From the NCBI RefSeq assembly GCF_001677955.1, contig NZ_LELA01000042.1, positions 62,001 through 126,000 of the forward strand: a stretch of DNA of 64,000 bases. The letters are read 5' to 3'. This document shows, piece by piece, positions 17,031-25,590 of the stretch. A model generated the notes under the pieces. The model searched no databases and was not told the origin of the DNA. It saw nothing but the letters and a program-made list of their open reading frames with translations. Every line of letters begins with the position of its first letter. Within the stretch, counting starts at the first letter, position 1. The position numbers and the translations under genes are program-made. This DNA is from Chryseobacterium sp. BGARF1. Lineage in GTDB: Bacteria > Bacteroidota > Bacteroidia > Flavobacteriales > Weeksellaceae.

Positions 17031-17726
17031 TTATAAATAATCCTTGATCTGCAAAAGATGTTTGATCACTTTCAAATTTTCAACGTCTTTATTTTCATTT
17101 AAAACATCAAAGAAAATTACATCCATTCCGAATTGCTGAGCACCGATGACATCTGCAATCCAATCATCACCAATCAGAATACTTTCTTCTTTTTTAGCAT
17201 TAGAAAGCCCTAAAGAATATTCAAAAATAGCAGGATTTGGTTTTCTTACCCCTACAGAATCTGCACTTGTAATAGTTTGAAAATAATGATCAATCTTAGA
17301 CAGAATACATTTTCTCTCCGTCACTTCCTGAAAACCGTTTGAAATGATATGAAGCGTATAATTTTTAGCTTTTAAATAATCTAAAATATACTGCGCTCCT
17401 TCAACCAAATGATTATAATTCAGGATTTTATCTAAAAAGTGTTCTTCAAAATACATTGATAATTCGAGATTATCAATTCCAAAACGCTTAAATGTATCAT
17501 AAAAACGGTGTTTTCTAAGATATTCTTTATCAATTTCACCGTCTCTAATCTGTTCCCAAAGTCTTTCGTTAATCTCATGATACACAGAATGAAATTCTTC
17601 AAAATCAAGGTTATATTTTAAAGCGATTTCTTCTTTATCGAAAAGATCTTTGATGGTTAGGTAAGCGTTTCTTCGGTGATCCCAAAGCGTATTGTCTAAG
17701 TCAAAAAAAATGTGCTGAATTTTCAT
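17031..17726 (-). CDS. YjjG-type noncanonical pyrimidine nucleotidase (HAD superfamily)
   Basis: A 231-residue HAD phosphatase. The nucleophile motif FFDLDNTLWDH is at the N-terminus, a motif II serine occurs in IISNGFQE, the motif III lysine in RKPNPAIFEYSL, and motif IV in ILIGDDWIADVIGAQ. The N-terminal DLDNTLWDHRRNA resembles YjjG, which dephosphorylates dUMP, dTMP and modified pyrimidine nucleotides and protects against mutagenic analogues. I use the ATG at 17724-17726; an upstream TTG would add three residues (including two cysteines) and is less likely. Other HAD phosphatases cannot be excluded on sequence alone. Confidence 0.88.
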   Translation of the reverse strand: MKIQHIFFDLDNTLWDHRRNAYLTIKDLFDKEEIALKYNLDFEEFHSVYHEINERLWEQIRDGEIDKEYLRKHRFYDTFKRFGIDNLELSMYFEEHFLDKILNYNHLVEGAQYILDYLKAKNYTLHIISNGFQEVTERKCILSKIDHYFQTITSADSVGVRKPNPAIFEYSLGLSNAKKEESILIGDDWIADVIGAQQFGMDVIFFDVLNENKDVENLKVIKHLLQIKDYL

Positions 17727-17744
17727 ACAGCACAAAATTAATGA

Positions 17745-17879
17745 TTAATTTTTTGAAAGATGAATATGATTATTTTTAATCTTCACCACTTCAAGATTTT
17801 TTGAGAAGCTAAGCAAGAAATCAATAGTTTGTTTTTTAGGTTTCAAACTTTTCATTTTTAAAGAATCGTTATTTTTCAT
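17745..17879 (-). CDS. conserved-looking small basic protein, 44 residues
   Basis: A short open frame fills the gap between the ECF sigma factor and the nucleotidase genes on the same strand. It reads MKNNDSLKMKSLKPKKQTID at the start and continues with FLLSFSKNLEVV, ending in LSKN. The pattern KPKKxTIDFLLxFSKxLxVVK looks like a real folded or peptide-binding module rather than chance, and I believe similar small proteins occur beside sigma factors in flavobacteria. It has no signal peptide, and its function is unknown. The distance from the sigma factor stop codon is 45 nt, so cotranscription is likely. Confidence 0.6.
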   Translation of the reverse strand: MKNNDSLKMKSLKPKKQTIDFLLSFSKNLEVVKIKNNHIHLSKN

Positions 17880-17924
17880 AGGCAAAAATTACTTTTTCTT
17901 TAAAACGTGAAAAATATTGAATTA

Positions 17925-18524
17925 TTATCTCGTCAAGACAATATTATTTTCTTCCATTATTTTTCTTAGGTTGATCAATGCATAGCGAACACGCCCCAAA
18001 GTCGTATTAATACTCATATCTGTATGGTCTGCGATTTCTTTAAAACTCAATCCATCGAAAAACCTGAGTTTTATCACCTCTTGTTGGTTTTCTGGTAAAA
18101 ACTGCAACATTTTCAGCAAATCTTCTTGAATCTGAAGACTTACCAATTGATCTTCAATATTTTCGGAAGGCTCTCTGATTAAATCGAAAATTGAAAACTC
18201 ATCATTCTCAAAAGTAGTTTCCGAAACTTTTATATTTTTTGCTTTGGCACGAAAATAATCGATAATAAGATTTTGCGCGATTCTCTTTGCCCAAAGAATA
18301 AACTTCCCTTCTTCATTGTAACGACCTTCTTTCAGCATTACGATGATTTTAATAAAGGTATCCTGGAAAATATCATTGGCCAAATCCTGATCATTTATTT
18401 TATATAAAATAAACGTAAACAATTCTCTTTGATGGCGATGTATTAGGGTTGACAATGCTTCTTCGTCTCCTTTTTGGTACAGAGAAATTAATAGACTATC
18501 TGTTGATTTCATAACTCTTCTCAT
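17925..18524 (-). CDS. ECF-type RNA polymerase sigma factor
   Basis: A 199-residue sigma-70-family protein of the ECF kind. Region 2 (about residues 15-95) includes DIFQDTFIKI and the -10-recognition stretch FILWAKRIAQNLIIDYFR; region 4 (about 135-190) includes the helix-turn-helix LSFKEIADHTDMSINTTLGRVRYAL. There is no region 3. ECF factors direct core polymerase to a specific promoter set. No anti-sigma factor with membrane segments follows, so its control is unclear. The start is either the ATG at 18524 or the one four codons later. The 174-nt upstream gap holds no gene. Confidence 0.93.
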   Translation of the reverse strand: MRRVMKSTDSLLISLYQKGDEEALSTLIHRHQRELFTFILYKINDQDLANDIFQDTFIKIIVMLKEGRYNEEGKFILWAKRIAQNLIIDYFRAKAKNIKVSETTFENDEFSIFDLIREPSENIEDQLVSLQIQEDLLKMLQFLPENQQEVIKLRFFDGLSFKEIADHTDMSINTTLGRVRYALINLRKIMEENNIVLTR

Positions 18525-18698
18525 TATTTTCCGCCGACAAACAATTTCCTGACTAGGATCAAGTTAATTTTTGGTTTGCCAAAACAGTATTAGAGTAGAG
18601 TATTATCTATAAGCATTACAATTATGCTGTAAATATAAATAAAATTTTAATAACTGTTAACCAATTATTAAATATTCTAAAGAATTATTTAAAAAAAA

Positions 18699-19187
18699 TC
18701 ACTTTAACATGTCATGTAAGAAGGCTGTTGGGATATTTAGTGTGAAGTTTACATTCAATCCTTTTAATTCTTTACCATTTAAACCAGAATTTCCAAGAGG
18801 AAAAGCGTAACCACCTGTTAAATCTAAAATTCCGAAAAGAGTAACCCCTATTTTGGGAGCCACATATTTATTCGTTCCTTCAACTCCGGCAAGAAAATAA
18901 TATGAATGATAGAAATCTACATTTCTTTCAAAATTCAGTAAAACATCTGCCTGTACTTTAGGCATGATTGCAAACTCAGAATTCGCAGAGCCCATTAAAG
19001 CCGAAGCTCCTAAACGATAAATCACATCATCATTTTTAAGAAACATCAACTTACCACCTACTTCACCGAAGCTTTGGTTTTGGTAAACATATCCCACATT
19101 AATCATTTTATGCACCGTGTACTGCGCTTTTACAAAAGTGCTTACAAAAAAAAGGAAAAGTATAGTGATTGCAAATCGCATATTCAT
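18699..19187 (-). CDS. small exported beta-rich protein, possibly an outer-membrane protein
   Basis: A 162-residue protein with a signal peptide ending near VKAQ (residues 1-22, with a methionine at 3 as alternative start). The mature part alternates short polar and aromatic stretches such as MINVGYVYQNQSFGEVGGKLMFL and YYFLAGVEGTNKYVAPKIGVTLFG. That pattern fits a small beta-barrel or a beta-sandwich at the outer membrane. No family is recognised. It lies downstream of metK on the same strand beyond a hairpin terminator, so it is probably a separate unit. Confidence 0.8.
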   Translation of the reverse strand: MNMRFAITILFLFFVSTFVKAQYTVHKMINVGYVYQNQSFGEVGGKLMFLKNDDVIYRLGASALMGSANSEFAIMPKVQADVLLNFERNVDFYHSYYFLAGVEGTNKYVAPKIGVTLFGILDLTGGYAFPLGNSGLNGKELKGLNVNFTLNIPTAFLHDMLK

Positions 19188-19209
19188 TGTAAAATATTTA
19201 AGTGTAAAA

Positions 19210-19250
19210 ATAAAAAAAACTGCTTTAGCATTTTAATGTTAAAGCAGTTT
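19210..19250 (-). terminator. intrinsic terminator of metK
   Basis: On the complement AAACTGCTTTA and TAAAGCAGTTT pair (19240-19250 and 19217-19227), followed by a run of T. It lies 19 nt after the metK stop codon. Confidence 0.88.
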
Positions 19251-19268
19251 CTATACCGAAAAGAAGAA

Positions 19269-20549
19269 TTAAATTCCGAAAGCGGATTTAATTTCTTCTA
19301 CTTTATCTAATTTTTCCCATGTGAAGAACTCAAGATCTGTAAGAGTCAACTCATTTTTATGACCTTTGTTAAAGGTTTTATCTGCAACGAAGTGCTCTCG
19401 TCCCATGTGACCGTAAGAAGCTGTTTCCTGGTAGATAGGATTTCTTAATTTTAAATTTTGTTCGATTGCATAAGGTCTCAAATCGAAAACGGTAGATACT
19501 TTTTTAGCGATTTCACCATCATTTATACCTACTTTTGAAGTTCCATACGTATTAATATATAAACCACAAGGTTCAGCAACACCAATTGCGTAAGAAACCT
19601 GTACCAAAACTTCGTCAGCAACACCTGCAGCAACTAGGTTTTTAGCAATATGTCTTGTAGCATAAGCCGCACTTCTATCTACTTTTGAAGGGTCTTTTCC
19701 AGAGAAAGCACCACCACCGTGAGCTCCTTTTCCACCGTAAGTATCAACGATGATTTTTCTTCCCGTAAGGCCTGTATCTCCGTGAGGACCTCCGATTACG
19801 AATTTCCCTGTAGGATTGATGTGATATTTGATCTGCTCATTAAATAAAGCTTTAATCTCTTCAGTCTGCAAAGCAACAACTCTAGGAATCAAAATGTTTT
19901 TAATGTCTTCTCTGATTTTGTTTAACATTTCTTCTTCAGCCGCGAAATCGTCATGCTGTGTAGAAACTACGATAGAATCAATTCTTACCGGTTTGTGATC
20001 GTCAGAATACTCAATAGTAACCTGCGATTTTGCATCCGGACGAAGATATTTAATTTCAGAATCTTCTCTTCTGATAGCAGAAAGTTCTTTAAGAATAGTA
20101 TGTGCCAAATCTAAAGCTAAAGGCATATAGTTTGCCGTTTCGTTGGTTGCATAGCCAAACATCATTCCCTGATCTCCCGCTCCTTGTGCGTTTGCTTTTG
20201 TTTCGAAAGTTTCATCAGCAACAACTCTGTCTACCCCTTGATTAATATCTGGTGACTGTTCGTGAATTGCAGAAATTACCCCACAAGAATCACCATTGAA
20301 CATATATTCTCCTTTTGTATAACCAATTCCGTTGATTACTTCTCTAGCAATAGTCTGCACATCTAAGTAAGCATCAGATTTTACCTCTCCTGCCAAAACT
20401 ACCTGTCCTGTAGTAACCAAAGTTTCACAAGCTACCTTTGAAGTTTTGTCGTATGCTAAAAAATTATCGATAAGTGCGTCGGAAATCTGATCGGCAATTT
20501 TATCCGGATGTCCTTCTGAAACAGATTCAGATGTAAATAAATAAGACAT
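19269..20549 (-). CDS. metK: S-adenosylmethionine synthetase
   Basis: A 426-residue enzyme that makes SAM from methionine and [19 protein letters not shown] near residue 14 carries the ATP/magnesium ligands, [12 protein letters not shown] near 122 is the PROSITE-type motif, and [19 protein letters not shown] near 275 is the glycine-rich loop. Length is slightly above the E. coli enzyme (384) because of short insertions. The leader of 140 nt contains a SAM-II-type riboswitch, so the gene should be repressed by its own product. A good Bacteroidota promoter lies just upstream of that aptamer, and a terminator follows the stop codon. Confidence 0.98.
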   Translation of the reverse strand: MSYLFTSESVSEGHPDKIADQISDALIDNFLAYDKTSKVACETLVTTGQVVLAGEVKSDAYLDVQTIAREVINGIGYTKGEYMFNGDSCGVISAIHEQSPDINQGVDRVVADETFETKANAQGAGDQGMMFGYATNETANYMPLALDLAHTILKELSAIRREDSEIKYLRPDAKSQVTIEYSDDHKPVRIDSIVVSTQHDDFAAEEEMLNKIREDIKNILIPRVVALQTEEIKALFNEQIKYHINPTGKFVIGGPHGDTGLTGRKIIVDTYGGKGAHGGGAFSGKDPSKVDRSAAYATRHIAKNLVAAGVADEVLVQVSYAIGVAEPCGLYINTYGTSKVGINDGEIAKKVSTVFDLRPYAIEQNLKLRNPIYQETASYGHMGREHFVADKTFNKGHKNELTLTDLEFFTWEKLDKVEEIKSAFGI

Positions 20550-20624
20550 ATTATTCTTTGTATTTTTAAATTAAAAATGTGAAGAAAAAATGAATAATTG
20601 CCCGGAAATGCTAAAATAGAATTA

Positions 20625-20677
20625 CTGTTTTAGCATTTTTTTAGAGAGGTTGCAATCAGGTCAAATTTTTCCTCGTT
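20625..20677 (-). promoter_or_regulatory. SAM-II-type riboswitch aptamer in the metK leader
   Basis: On the complement, the stem GAGG/CCTC (20670-20673 and 20646-20649) encloses a loop whose ATTTGACCTGATTGCAA matches the SAM-II core TTTnACCnnATTGCAA. It is followed by an A-rich linker and GCTAAAACAG, the conserved GCTAAA strand of the SAM-II pseudoknot. I compared it with the metX env87 aptamer from memory. It begins about 13 nt after the promoter -7 box. Immediately downstream, TTTTAGCATTT (20608-20618) can pair with AAATGCTAAAA, giving a hairpin that would compete with the ligand-bound fold. Confidence 0.78.
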
Positions 20678-20689
20678 AATAAACGTCTG

Positions 20690-20722
20690 CAAAGTTAAGT
20701 ACTATTTTTTAATACTCAAAAA
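20690..20722 (-). promoter_or_regulatory. metK promoter
   Basis: On the complement TTTTTG (20717-20722), a 19-nt spacer and TAACTTTG (20690-20697) fit the Bacteroidota consensus. The predicted transcript would start just before the SAM-II aptamer. Confidence 0.8.
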
Positions 20723-20779
20723 CTTTTGTCGATTATTATATTTTTATTGAAACATGCTTCATATGGTCTCTCAATTTGA

Positions 20780-21730
20780 TTATTGAGGCTTAATGCTTAC
20801 AAAATCTTTTGGTGCATTGTTGAAATTAAGCTTCGTTTCTAAAGAAGATTTTATAAATGAACTCAACTCATCAATGATTTTTTGCTTGAAAGTCGGTTTA
20901 TAATAAATGATTTTAATTTCTCTGTATGGAAAAGGTTTTTTAAATCTATAAACCTTGCCTTTTTGTTCTTCCGAAAGTTGATTTAAAGCTAATTCAGGCA
21001 AAATACTGATTCCGCCCACTTTGTCAACCATATGTACTAAAGTCTGGATATTGGACGCTAAGAAATCTAAATTTTTAGGTTTTAATGTATTTTCCTTTAA
21101 GTGACAGATATTTTCAAACTGATTTCTCAGGCAGTTACCTTCTTCCAAAAGCCAAACTTTTTCTACATTTAATTCCTCGGGAACGATAAATGTATTTTTC
21201 TTGTTTGCTTCAGTATCCGAACTATAAATCATCAATTCTTCATTAAATAAGAAGTCCTGATAAAATTCGTTGGCATTATCATAAGGAGTAGAAATAATTC
21301 CGGCATCAAGTTCTCCAGCTTTCAGGGCTTTGATAATGTTATCGGTCGTCATCTCCTTTACATTCATCTGAACTTTAGGATTATCTTGTAGAAAATGGAA
21401 AATCTCTGTAGGTAAAATAAATGAAGAAACGGTAGGAATAATTCCTAGGTTAATCGTTCCACCCAAAATATTATTCAATAAATTAGCCTTGTTTTTAAGC
21501 TCATTTACAGCCTCTATGATTACTTTAGCTTGGTCTATTATTTGCAGTCCTACGTCAGTGGTTCTGATGGGGTGGGTCGTTCTGTCAAAAACCTTTACAT
21601 CCAGCTCATCTTCAAACTTCTGTATCATTGCACTTAATGTAGGCTGAGTAATAAAACACGCTTGAGCGGCTTTACCAAAATGCTTATACTTATCTACAGC
21701 GATAAGATATTCCAATTGCTGAATGTTCAT
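20780..21730 (-). CDS. oxyR: OxyR, hydrogen peroxide-sensing LysR-type regulator
   Basis: A 316-residue LysR-family protein: winged helix-turn-helix at residues 1-60 (MNIQQLEYLIAVDKYKHFGKA), then a two-lobed sensor domain. The segment EEGNCLRNQFENIC contains cysteines 200 and 209, with the same spacing as the redox pair Cys199/Cys208 of E. coli OxyR. This separates it from a generic LysR protein. Peroxide oxidation to a disulfide would switch it to an activator. It diverges from the catalase gene across a 108-nt region where it should bind. On the complement TATCTTTG (21751-21758) is a plausible -7 box, without a clear upstream element. Confidence 0.95.
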   Translation of the reverse strand: MNIQQLEYLIAVDKYKHFGKAAQACFITQPTLSAMIQKFEDELDVKVFDRTTHPIRTTDVGLQIIDQAKVIIEAVNELKNKANLLNNILGGTINLGIIPTVSSFILPTEIFHFLQDNPKVQMNVKEMTTDNIIKALKAGELDAGIISTPYDNANEFYQDFLFNEELMIYSSDTEANKKNTFIVPEELNVEKVWLLEEGNCLRNQFENICHLKENTLKPKNLDFLASNIQTLVHMVDKVGGISILPELALNQLSEEQKGKVYRFKKPFPYREIKIIYYKPTFKQKIIDELSSFIKSSLETKLNFNNAPKDFVSIKPQ

Positions 21731-21763
21731 TTGATTAATATTATCTATTACAAAGATATAACG

Positions 21764-21800
21764 TTTTTGGCAGAAGCCATTAAAAATTCAACTAAATTTG
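21764..21800 (+). promoter_or_regulatory. candidate katA promoter
   Basis: TTTTTG at 21764-21769 and TAAATTTG at 21793-21800 are separated by 23 nt, the long end of the flavobacterial spacing. An extended spacer would suit an activator-dependent promoter bound by OxyR, which is encoded divergently. Confidence 0.55.
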
Positions 21801-21838
21801 ATACTGAAAAATGGAAAACAATCTCAAATCATAACTAT

Positions 21839-23326
21839 ATGGATAATAAAAAATTAACGACAGGCAGTGGAGCACCTTATTATGAACATCAAGACTCTCA
21901 AACCGTCGGAGCCCGTGGCCCTGTATTGTTACAGGATTTTATTTTACAGGAAAATCTTGCTCATTTTGTAAGAGAAAGAATTCCGGAAAGGATTGTTCAC
22001 GCGAAAGGAAGTGGAGCTTACGGAAAATTTACAGTCACTCATGACATCTCAAAATACACAAAGGCTAAATTATTTTCTAAGGTAGGAAACTCGTGTAAAA
22101 TGTTTGCCCGCTTCTCTACCGTGGGTGGCGAAAAAGGAAGTGCAGATACCGCAAGAGACCCAAGAGGATTTGCTTTAAAATTCTACACTGAAGATGGAAA
22201 TTGGGATTTGGTAGGCAACAACACTCCTGTTTTCTTTATTAAAGATGCTAAAAAGTTTCCCGATTTTATACATACCCAAAAAAGAGTTCCAAAAACCAAT
22301 TTGAAAAGCGCTACCATGATGTGGGATTTCTGGAGCTTAAACCCCGAATCGCTGCACCAGGTACTTATTCTAATGTCAGATAGAGGAACTCCTTATGGTT
22401 TTAGACACATGCACGGATTTGGTTCTCATACTTTTTCGATGATTAATGATAAGAATGAAAGAGTTTGGGTGAAATTTCATTTCAAAACAAAACAGGGTAT
22501 CAAAAATTTCAATGATGCTGATGCTACAAAAATAGCGGGTGAAAATCCAGATTTTGCGCAGGAAGACCTTTGCAATGCAATCGACAACGGCGATTTCCCG
22601 AAATGGACGATGTACATTCAAGTAATGACCGAAGAGCAGGCTAATGAATTCAGATGGAATCCTTTCGACATCACTAAAGTATGGTTTCAGGGAGACTTCC
22701 CTTTGATTGAAGTGGGTGAAATGGAGCTGGATGAAGTCCCTGTAAATTATTTTGCTCACGTTGAACAATCTACATTCTCCCCAAGTAATTTAATAAACGG
22801 AATTAGTTTTTCACCCGACAAAATGCTTCAGGGAAGATTATTCTCTTACCCGGATGCTCACAGATATAGAGTGGGTGTAAACGCTCATCATCTGGAAGTT
22901 AACAGATGTCCTTTTGCCATCAACAATTACCAAAGAGACGGATTCATGGCTGATTCTAGCGGATACCAAGATAAACCAAACTATCATCCAAACAGTTTTG
23001 ACGGCATTCAGCCAGATTCATCTTACAAAAATTTCGAATACGAATTAGATAGCAATCATGTCGCTAATTTCAACCGAAATGAAAATGATGATGATCATTA
23101 TACTCAGCCTGGTCTTTTATATACAAAAGCGATGAACCAGGAAGCTAGAGAACATCTGGTAAACAACATTATAGGTAGTATGAGAGGAATTGATGGACCT
23201 AAAAAAGACGAGATAATCAATCGCCAATTATGCCATTTTTTCAGAGCAAATATTGAGCTTGGCATGAAAGTAGCATCAGGTTTAAGTGTCAATATAGACG
23301 CCAACATGATGAATCATTTAAAGTAA
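21839..23326 (+). CDS. katA: catalase (monofunctional haem catalase)
   Basis: A 495-residue haem catalase that dismutates hydrogen peroxide. The distal histidine is His54 in IVHAKGSGAYG, the distal asparagine is near 127 in DLVGNNTP, and the proximal haem ligand is Tyr337 in RLFSYPDAHRYR. RFSTVGGEKGSADTARDPRG is the family signature around 91-110. I start at the ATG at 21839 (protein MDNKKLTTGSGAPYY); the frame extends upstream to 21662, but that would run into the oxyR coding region and through the promoter. Length fits small-subunit clade 3 catalases. A strong terminator follows. Confidence 0.97.
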   Translation: MDNKKLTTGSGAPYYEHQDSQTVGARGPVLLQDFILQENLAHFVRERIPERIVHAKGSGAYGKFTVTHDISKYTKAKLFSKVGNSCKMFARFSTVGGEKGSADTARDPRGFALKFYTEDGNWDLVGNNTPVFFIKDAKKFPDFIHTQKRVPKTNLKSATMMWDFWSLNPESLHQVLILMSDRGTPYGFRHMHGFGSHTFSMINDKNERVWVKFHFKTKQGIKNFNDADATKIAGENPDFAQEDLCNAIDNGDFPKWTMYIQVMTEEQANEFRWNPFDITKVWFQGDFPLIEVGEMELDEVPVNYFAHVEQSTFSPSNLINGISFSPDKMLQGRLFSYPDAHRYRVGVNAHHLEVNRCPFAINNYQRDGFMADSSGYQDKPNYHPNSFDGIQPDSSYKNFEYELDSNHVANFNRNENDDDHYTQPGLLYTKAMNQEAREHLVNNIIGSMRGIDGPKKDEIINRQLCHFFRANIELGMKVASGLSVNIDANMMNHLK

Positions 23327-23347
23327 ACTATTAAATAATAAACACTT

Positions 23348-23379
23348 AAAAGGGAAAAAAGTCATTTTTTTCCCTTTTT
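23348..23379 (+). terminator. katA terminator
   Basis: AAAAGGGAAAAAA and TTTTTTTCCCTTTTT form a hairpin with a GTCAT loop region and a T-rich 3' side, 21 nt after the katA stop codon. Confidence 0.85.
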
Positions 23380-23427
23380 ATTTGTAAAAAATTTTTAATT
23401 TGCAAGTTCTTAAAGATTAAGGGAATA

Positions 23428-24195
23428 ATGACTTACGAAAATATACTGATAAAGAAAGACGAGAAAACTGCTGTAATTACAATCAACAGACCTGAAAGTT
23501 TAAATGCATTAAACGCAAAAACGATACAAGAAATCAGTGCTGTGTTAGACGAATTACAATCTGATAATGAGGTGAGAGTAATTATTTTAACTGGAAACGG
23601 AGAAAAATCATTCGTAGCCGGTGCAGATATAAAAGAATTTAGTAACTTTAATCAGGAAAAAGCAGAAGAATTAGCAAGAAACGGGCAAAATATTCTTTTT
23701 GACAAGATTGAAAATCTGTCTAAGCCAGTAATTGCTGCAGTAAACGGCTTTGCTTTAGGCGGAGGTTTAGAATTGGCAATGGCATGCCATATCAGATATG
23801 CATCTGAAAATGCTAGACTTGGTCTTCCCGAAGTAACTTTAGGACTTATTCCTGGGTATGGAGGAACTCAAAGACTTCCAAAATTAGTAGGAAAAGGAAT
23901 CGCTAATGAAATGATTTTCTCTGCAAAAATGATTCCTGCACAAAAGGCAAAAGAAATTGGTTTGGTAAATGAAGTTTTCCCTATTGGTGAGCTTCTTTCT
24001 AAAACAGAAGAATTGGCAAAAATAATTGCTAATAATTCTCCAATGGCAATCTCCCGCGCTATTAAAGCAACCAATCTATCTGATACTGATAAAGGTTTTG
24101 AAGCCGAAATTAAGTATTTTGGCGAGCTTTTTGATTTAGACGACAAGAAAGAAGGAGTTTCCGCTTTTATTGAAAAAAGAAAGCCTAACTTCTAA
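23428..24195 (+). CDS. enoyl-CoA hydratase/isomerase (crotonase family)
   Basis: A 255-residue crotonase-fold protein. The first oxyanion-hole segment is AGADIKEFSNF (around 67-75) and the second is NGFALGGGLELAMACH around 110-125. The two acidic catalytic residues are expected in the LELAMAC and LPEVTLGLIPGYGGTQRL segments, and both glutamates are present. It would hydrate trans-2-enoyl-CoA in beta-oxidation or butanoate-type metabolism in the cytoplasm. No other beta-oxidation genes adjoin it. It follows the katA terminator, and the dCMP deaminase gene starts 35 nt downstream. Confidence 0.93.
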   Translation: MTYENILIKKDEKTAVITINRPESLNALNAKTIQEISAVLDELQSDNEVRVIILTGNGEKSFVAGADIKEFSNFNQEKAEELARNGQNILFDKIENLSKPVIAAVNGFALGGGLELAMACHIRYASENARLGLPEVTLGLIPGYGGTQRLPKLVGKGIANEMIFSAKMIPAQKAKEIGLVNEVFPIGELLSKTEELAKIIANNSPMAISRAIKATNLSDTDKGFEAEIKYFGELFDLDDKKEGVSAFIEKRKPNF

Positions 24196-24230
24196 TATTC
24201 CTTATCACAAATTATTTCGAAAAATAAACG

Positions 24231-24662
24231 ATGCAGAAGTATAATAAGTTTGATAAAGCTTATCTAAAAATGGCTCAGGAGTGGGCAAAACTTTCCTACT
24301 GTGAAAGAAAACAAGTAGGAGCTCTTATCGTAAAAGATAGGATGATTATTTCTGATGGATACAACGGTACCCCATCTGGCTCTGAGAACTGCTGTGAGGA
24401 CGAAACAGGCAAAACGCATTGGTACGTCTTACACGCAGAAGCAAATGCTATTTTGAAATTGGCAGGCTCTACACAGTCTGCTCGAGGTGCAACATTGTAC
24501 CTTACTTTATCTCCCTGTAAAGAATGCAGTAAACTGATTTTACAGGCAGGAATTTCAAGATTAGTTTACATCAATGCTTACTCAGATGATGAGGGAATTG
24601 CCTTTTTAAAAGAACATCAAATTGAAATAATACAGGTTTCAGAAAATGAGTTAAAAATTTAA
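24231..24662 (+). CDS. deoxycytidylate (dCMP) deaminase family protein
   Basis: A 143-residue zinc-dependent deaminase. The catalytic HAE motif is at residues 68-70 (VLHAEANAIL), and the other zinc ligands are Cys96 and Cys99 in SPCKECSK. An upstream GYNGTPSGSENCCED segment matches the dCMP deaminase/ComEB group, in which an extra zinc site is common. The expected reaction is dCMP to dUMP, supplying thymidylate synthase. It sits 16 nt upstream of xerD; the three genes 24231-26108 probably form one operon. Confidence 0.92.
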   Translation: MQKYNKFDKAYLKMAQEWAKLSYCERKQVGALIVKDRMIISDGYNGTPSGSENCCEDETGKTHWYVLHAEANAILKLAGSTQSARGATLYLTLSPCKECSKLILQAGISRLVYINAYSDDEGIAFLKEHQIEIIQVSENELKI

Positions 24663-24678
24663 AAAAAAACACAACACA

Positions 24679-25590
24679 ATGACTTGGGATGAAAAAATTA
24701 AAGATTTCGAGATATTTCTTCGCTTTGAAAGAAATTTTTCTGAAAACACACTTGACGCGTATATCCGCGACATCAAAAAACTTAAAGACTACGCAATAGG
24801 CGACCTTGAAAACACTGGCCCTGAAAAGATTACCTATGATAATCTACAGGAATATATTTTCACATTGTCTAAACAAAAATTCAGCGAAAGGTCACAGGCA
24901 AGATGGATTTCTTCAATTAAAGCTTTTTTCAGGTATTTATTAGAAGACGAAATTCGTGACGACAACCCTTCAACATTACTGGAAGGGCCAAAATTGGGTT
25001 TATACTTACCCGATACTTTAAGCCTGGCTGATATTGAAAAAATTATTCAAGCTATCGAAATAAGTTCAGATTTAGGTAAAAGAAATCACTGTATTATTGA
25101 GGTTCTTTATGGTTGTGGACTAAGAGTTTCTGAATTGATTGATATTAAAATTTCTAATATCAATTTCAAGGAAAACTACATTAAAGTAATTGGAAAAGGA
25201 AACAAAACACGTTTTGTACCTTTAGCTCAATATACTGCTAAACTTTTAAAAGAATATATCAGTGACGTACGTTCTAAAAGTAAGGTCAACAAAAAGCACG
25301 AAGACACCCTTTTTCTTAACAGTAGAGGAACTTCTATGTCTCGGGTAATTGTATTTATCATTATTAAAGAACTTACCGATAAAGCAGGAGTGAGCAAGAA
25401 AATATCTCCACATACTTTCAGACATTCTTTTGCTACCCATTTGTTGCAAAACGGTGCCGATTTACGTTACATTCAGGAAATGTTGGGGCACTCAAGCATT
25501 ACAACAACCGGAATTTACACCCATTTAAAAACAGAAGAACTTCGAGATGTGATATTAAACTATCACCCGAGAAACTCTAATATTGCTTAA
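24679..25590 (+). CDS. xerD: tyrosine recombinase XerD-like
   Basis: A 303-residue tyrosine recombinase. It has an N-terminal SAM-like core-binding domain (about 5-90) and a catalytic domain with the full set Arg149 (CGLRVSEL), Lys173 (GKGNKTR), His245 and Arg248 (HTFRHSFATH), His271 (LGHSS) and Tyr280 (YTHL). Length and the LGHSSITTTGIYTHL ending match XerC/XerD, which resolve chromosome dimers at dif. No dif-like site or phage gene is adjacent, so it is read as the housekeeping enzyme. The stop codon overlaps the start of the NUDIX gene (TAATG). Confidence 0.9.
   Translation: MTWDEKIKDFEIFLRFERNFSENTLDAYIRDIKKLKDYAIGDLENTGPEKITYDNLQEYIFTLSKQKFSERSQARWISSIKAFFRYLLEDEIRDDNPSTLLEGPKLGLYLPDTLSLADIEKIIQAIEISSDLGKRNHCIIEVLYGCGLRVSELIDIKISNINFKENYIKVIGKGNKTRFVPLAQYTAKLLKEYISDVRSKSKVNKKHEDTLFLNSRGTSMSRVIVFIIIKELTDKAGVSKKISPHTFRHSFATHLLQNGADLRYIQEMLGHSSITTTGIYTHLKTEELRDVILNYHPRNSNIA

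Noticed and set aside
21662-21838. Longer catalase start adding 59 residues
   Set aside because: The extension runs back across the promoter and into the oxyR coding region, and the catalase family starts near MDNKKLTTGSGAPYY.
24679-25590. Phage or transposon integrase
   Set aside because: The recombinase has XerC/D length and no phage gene, attachment site or transfer genes nearby.
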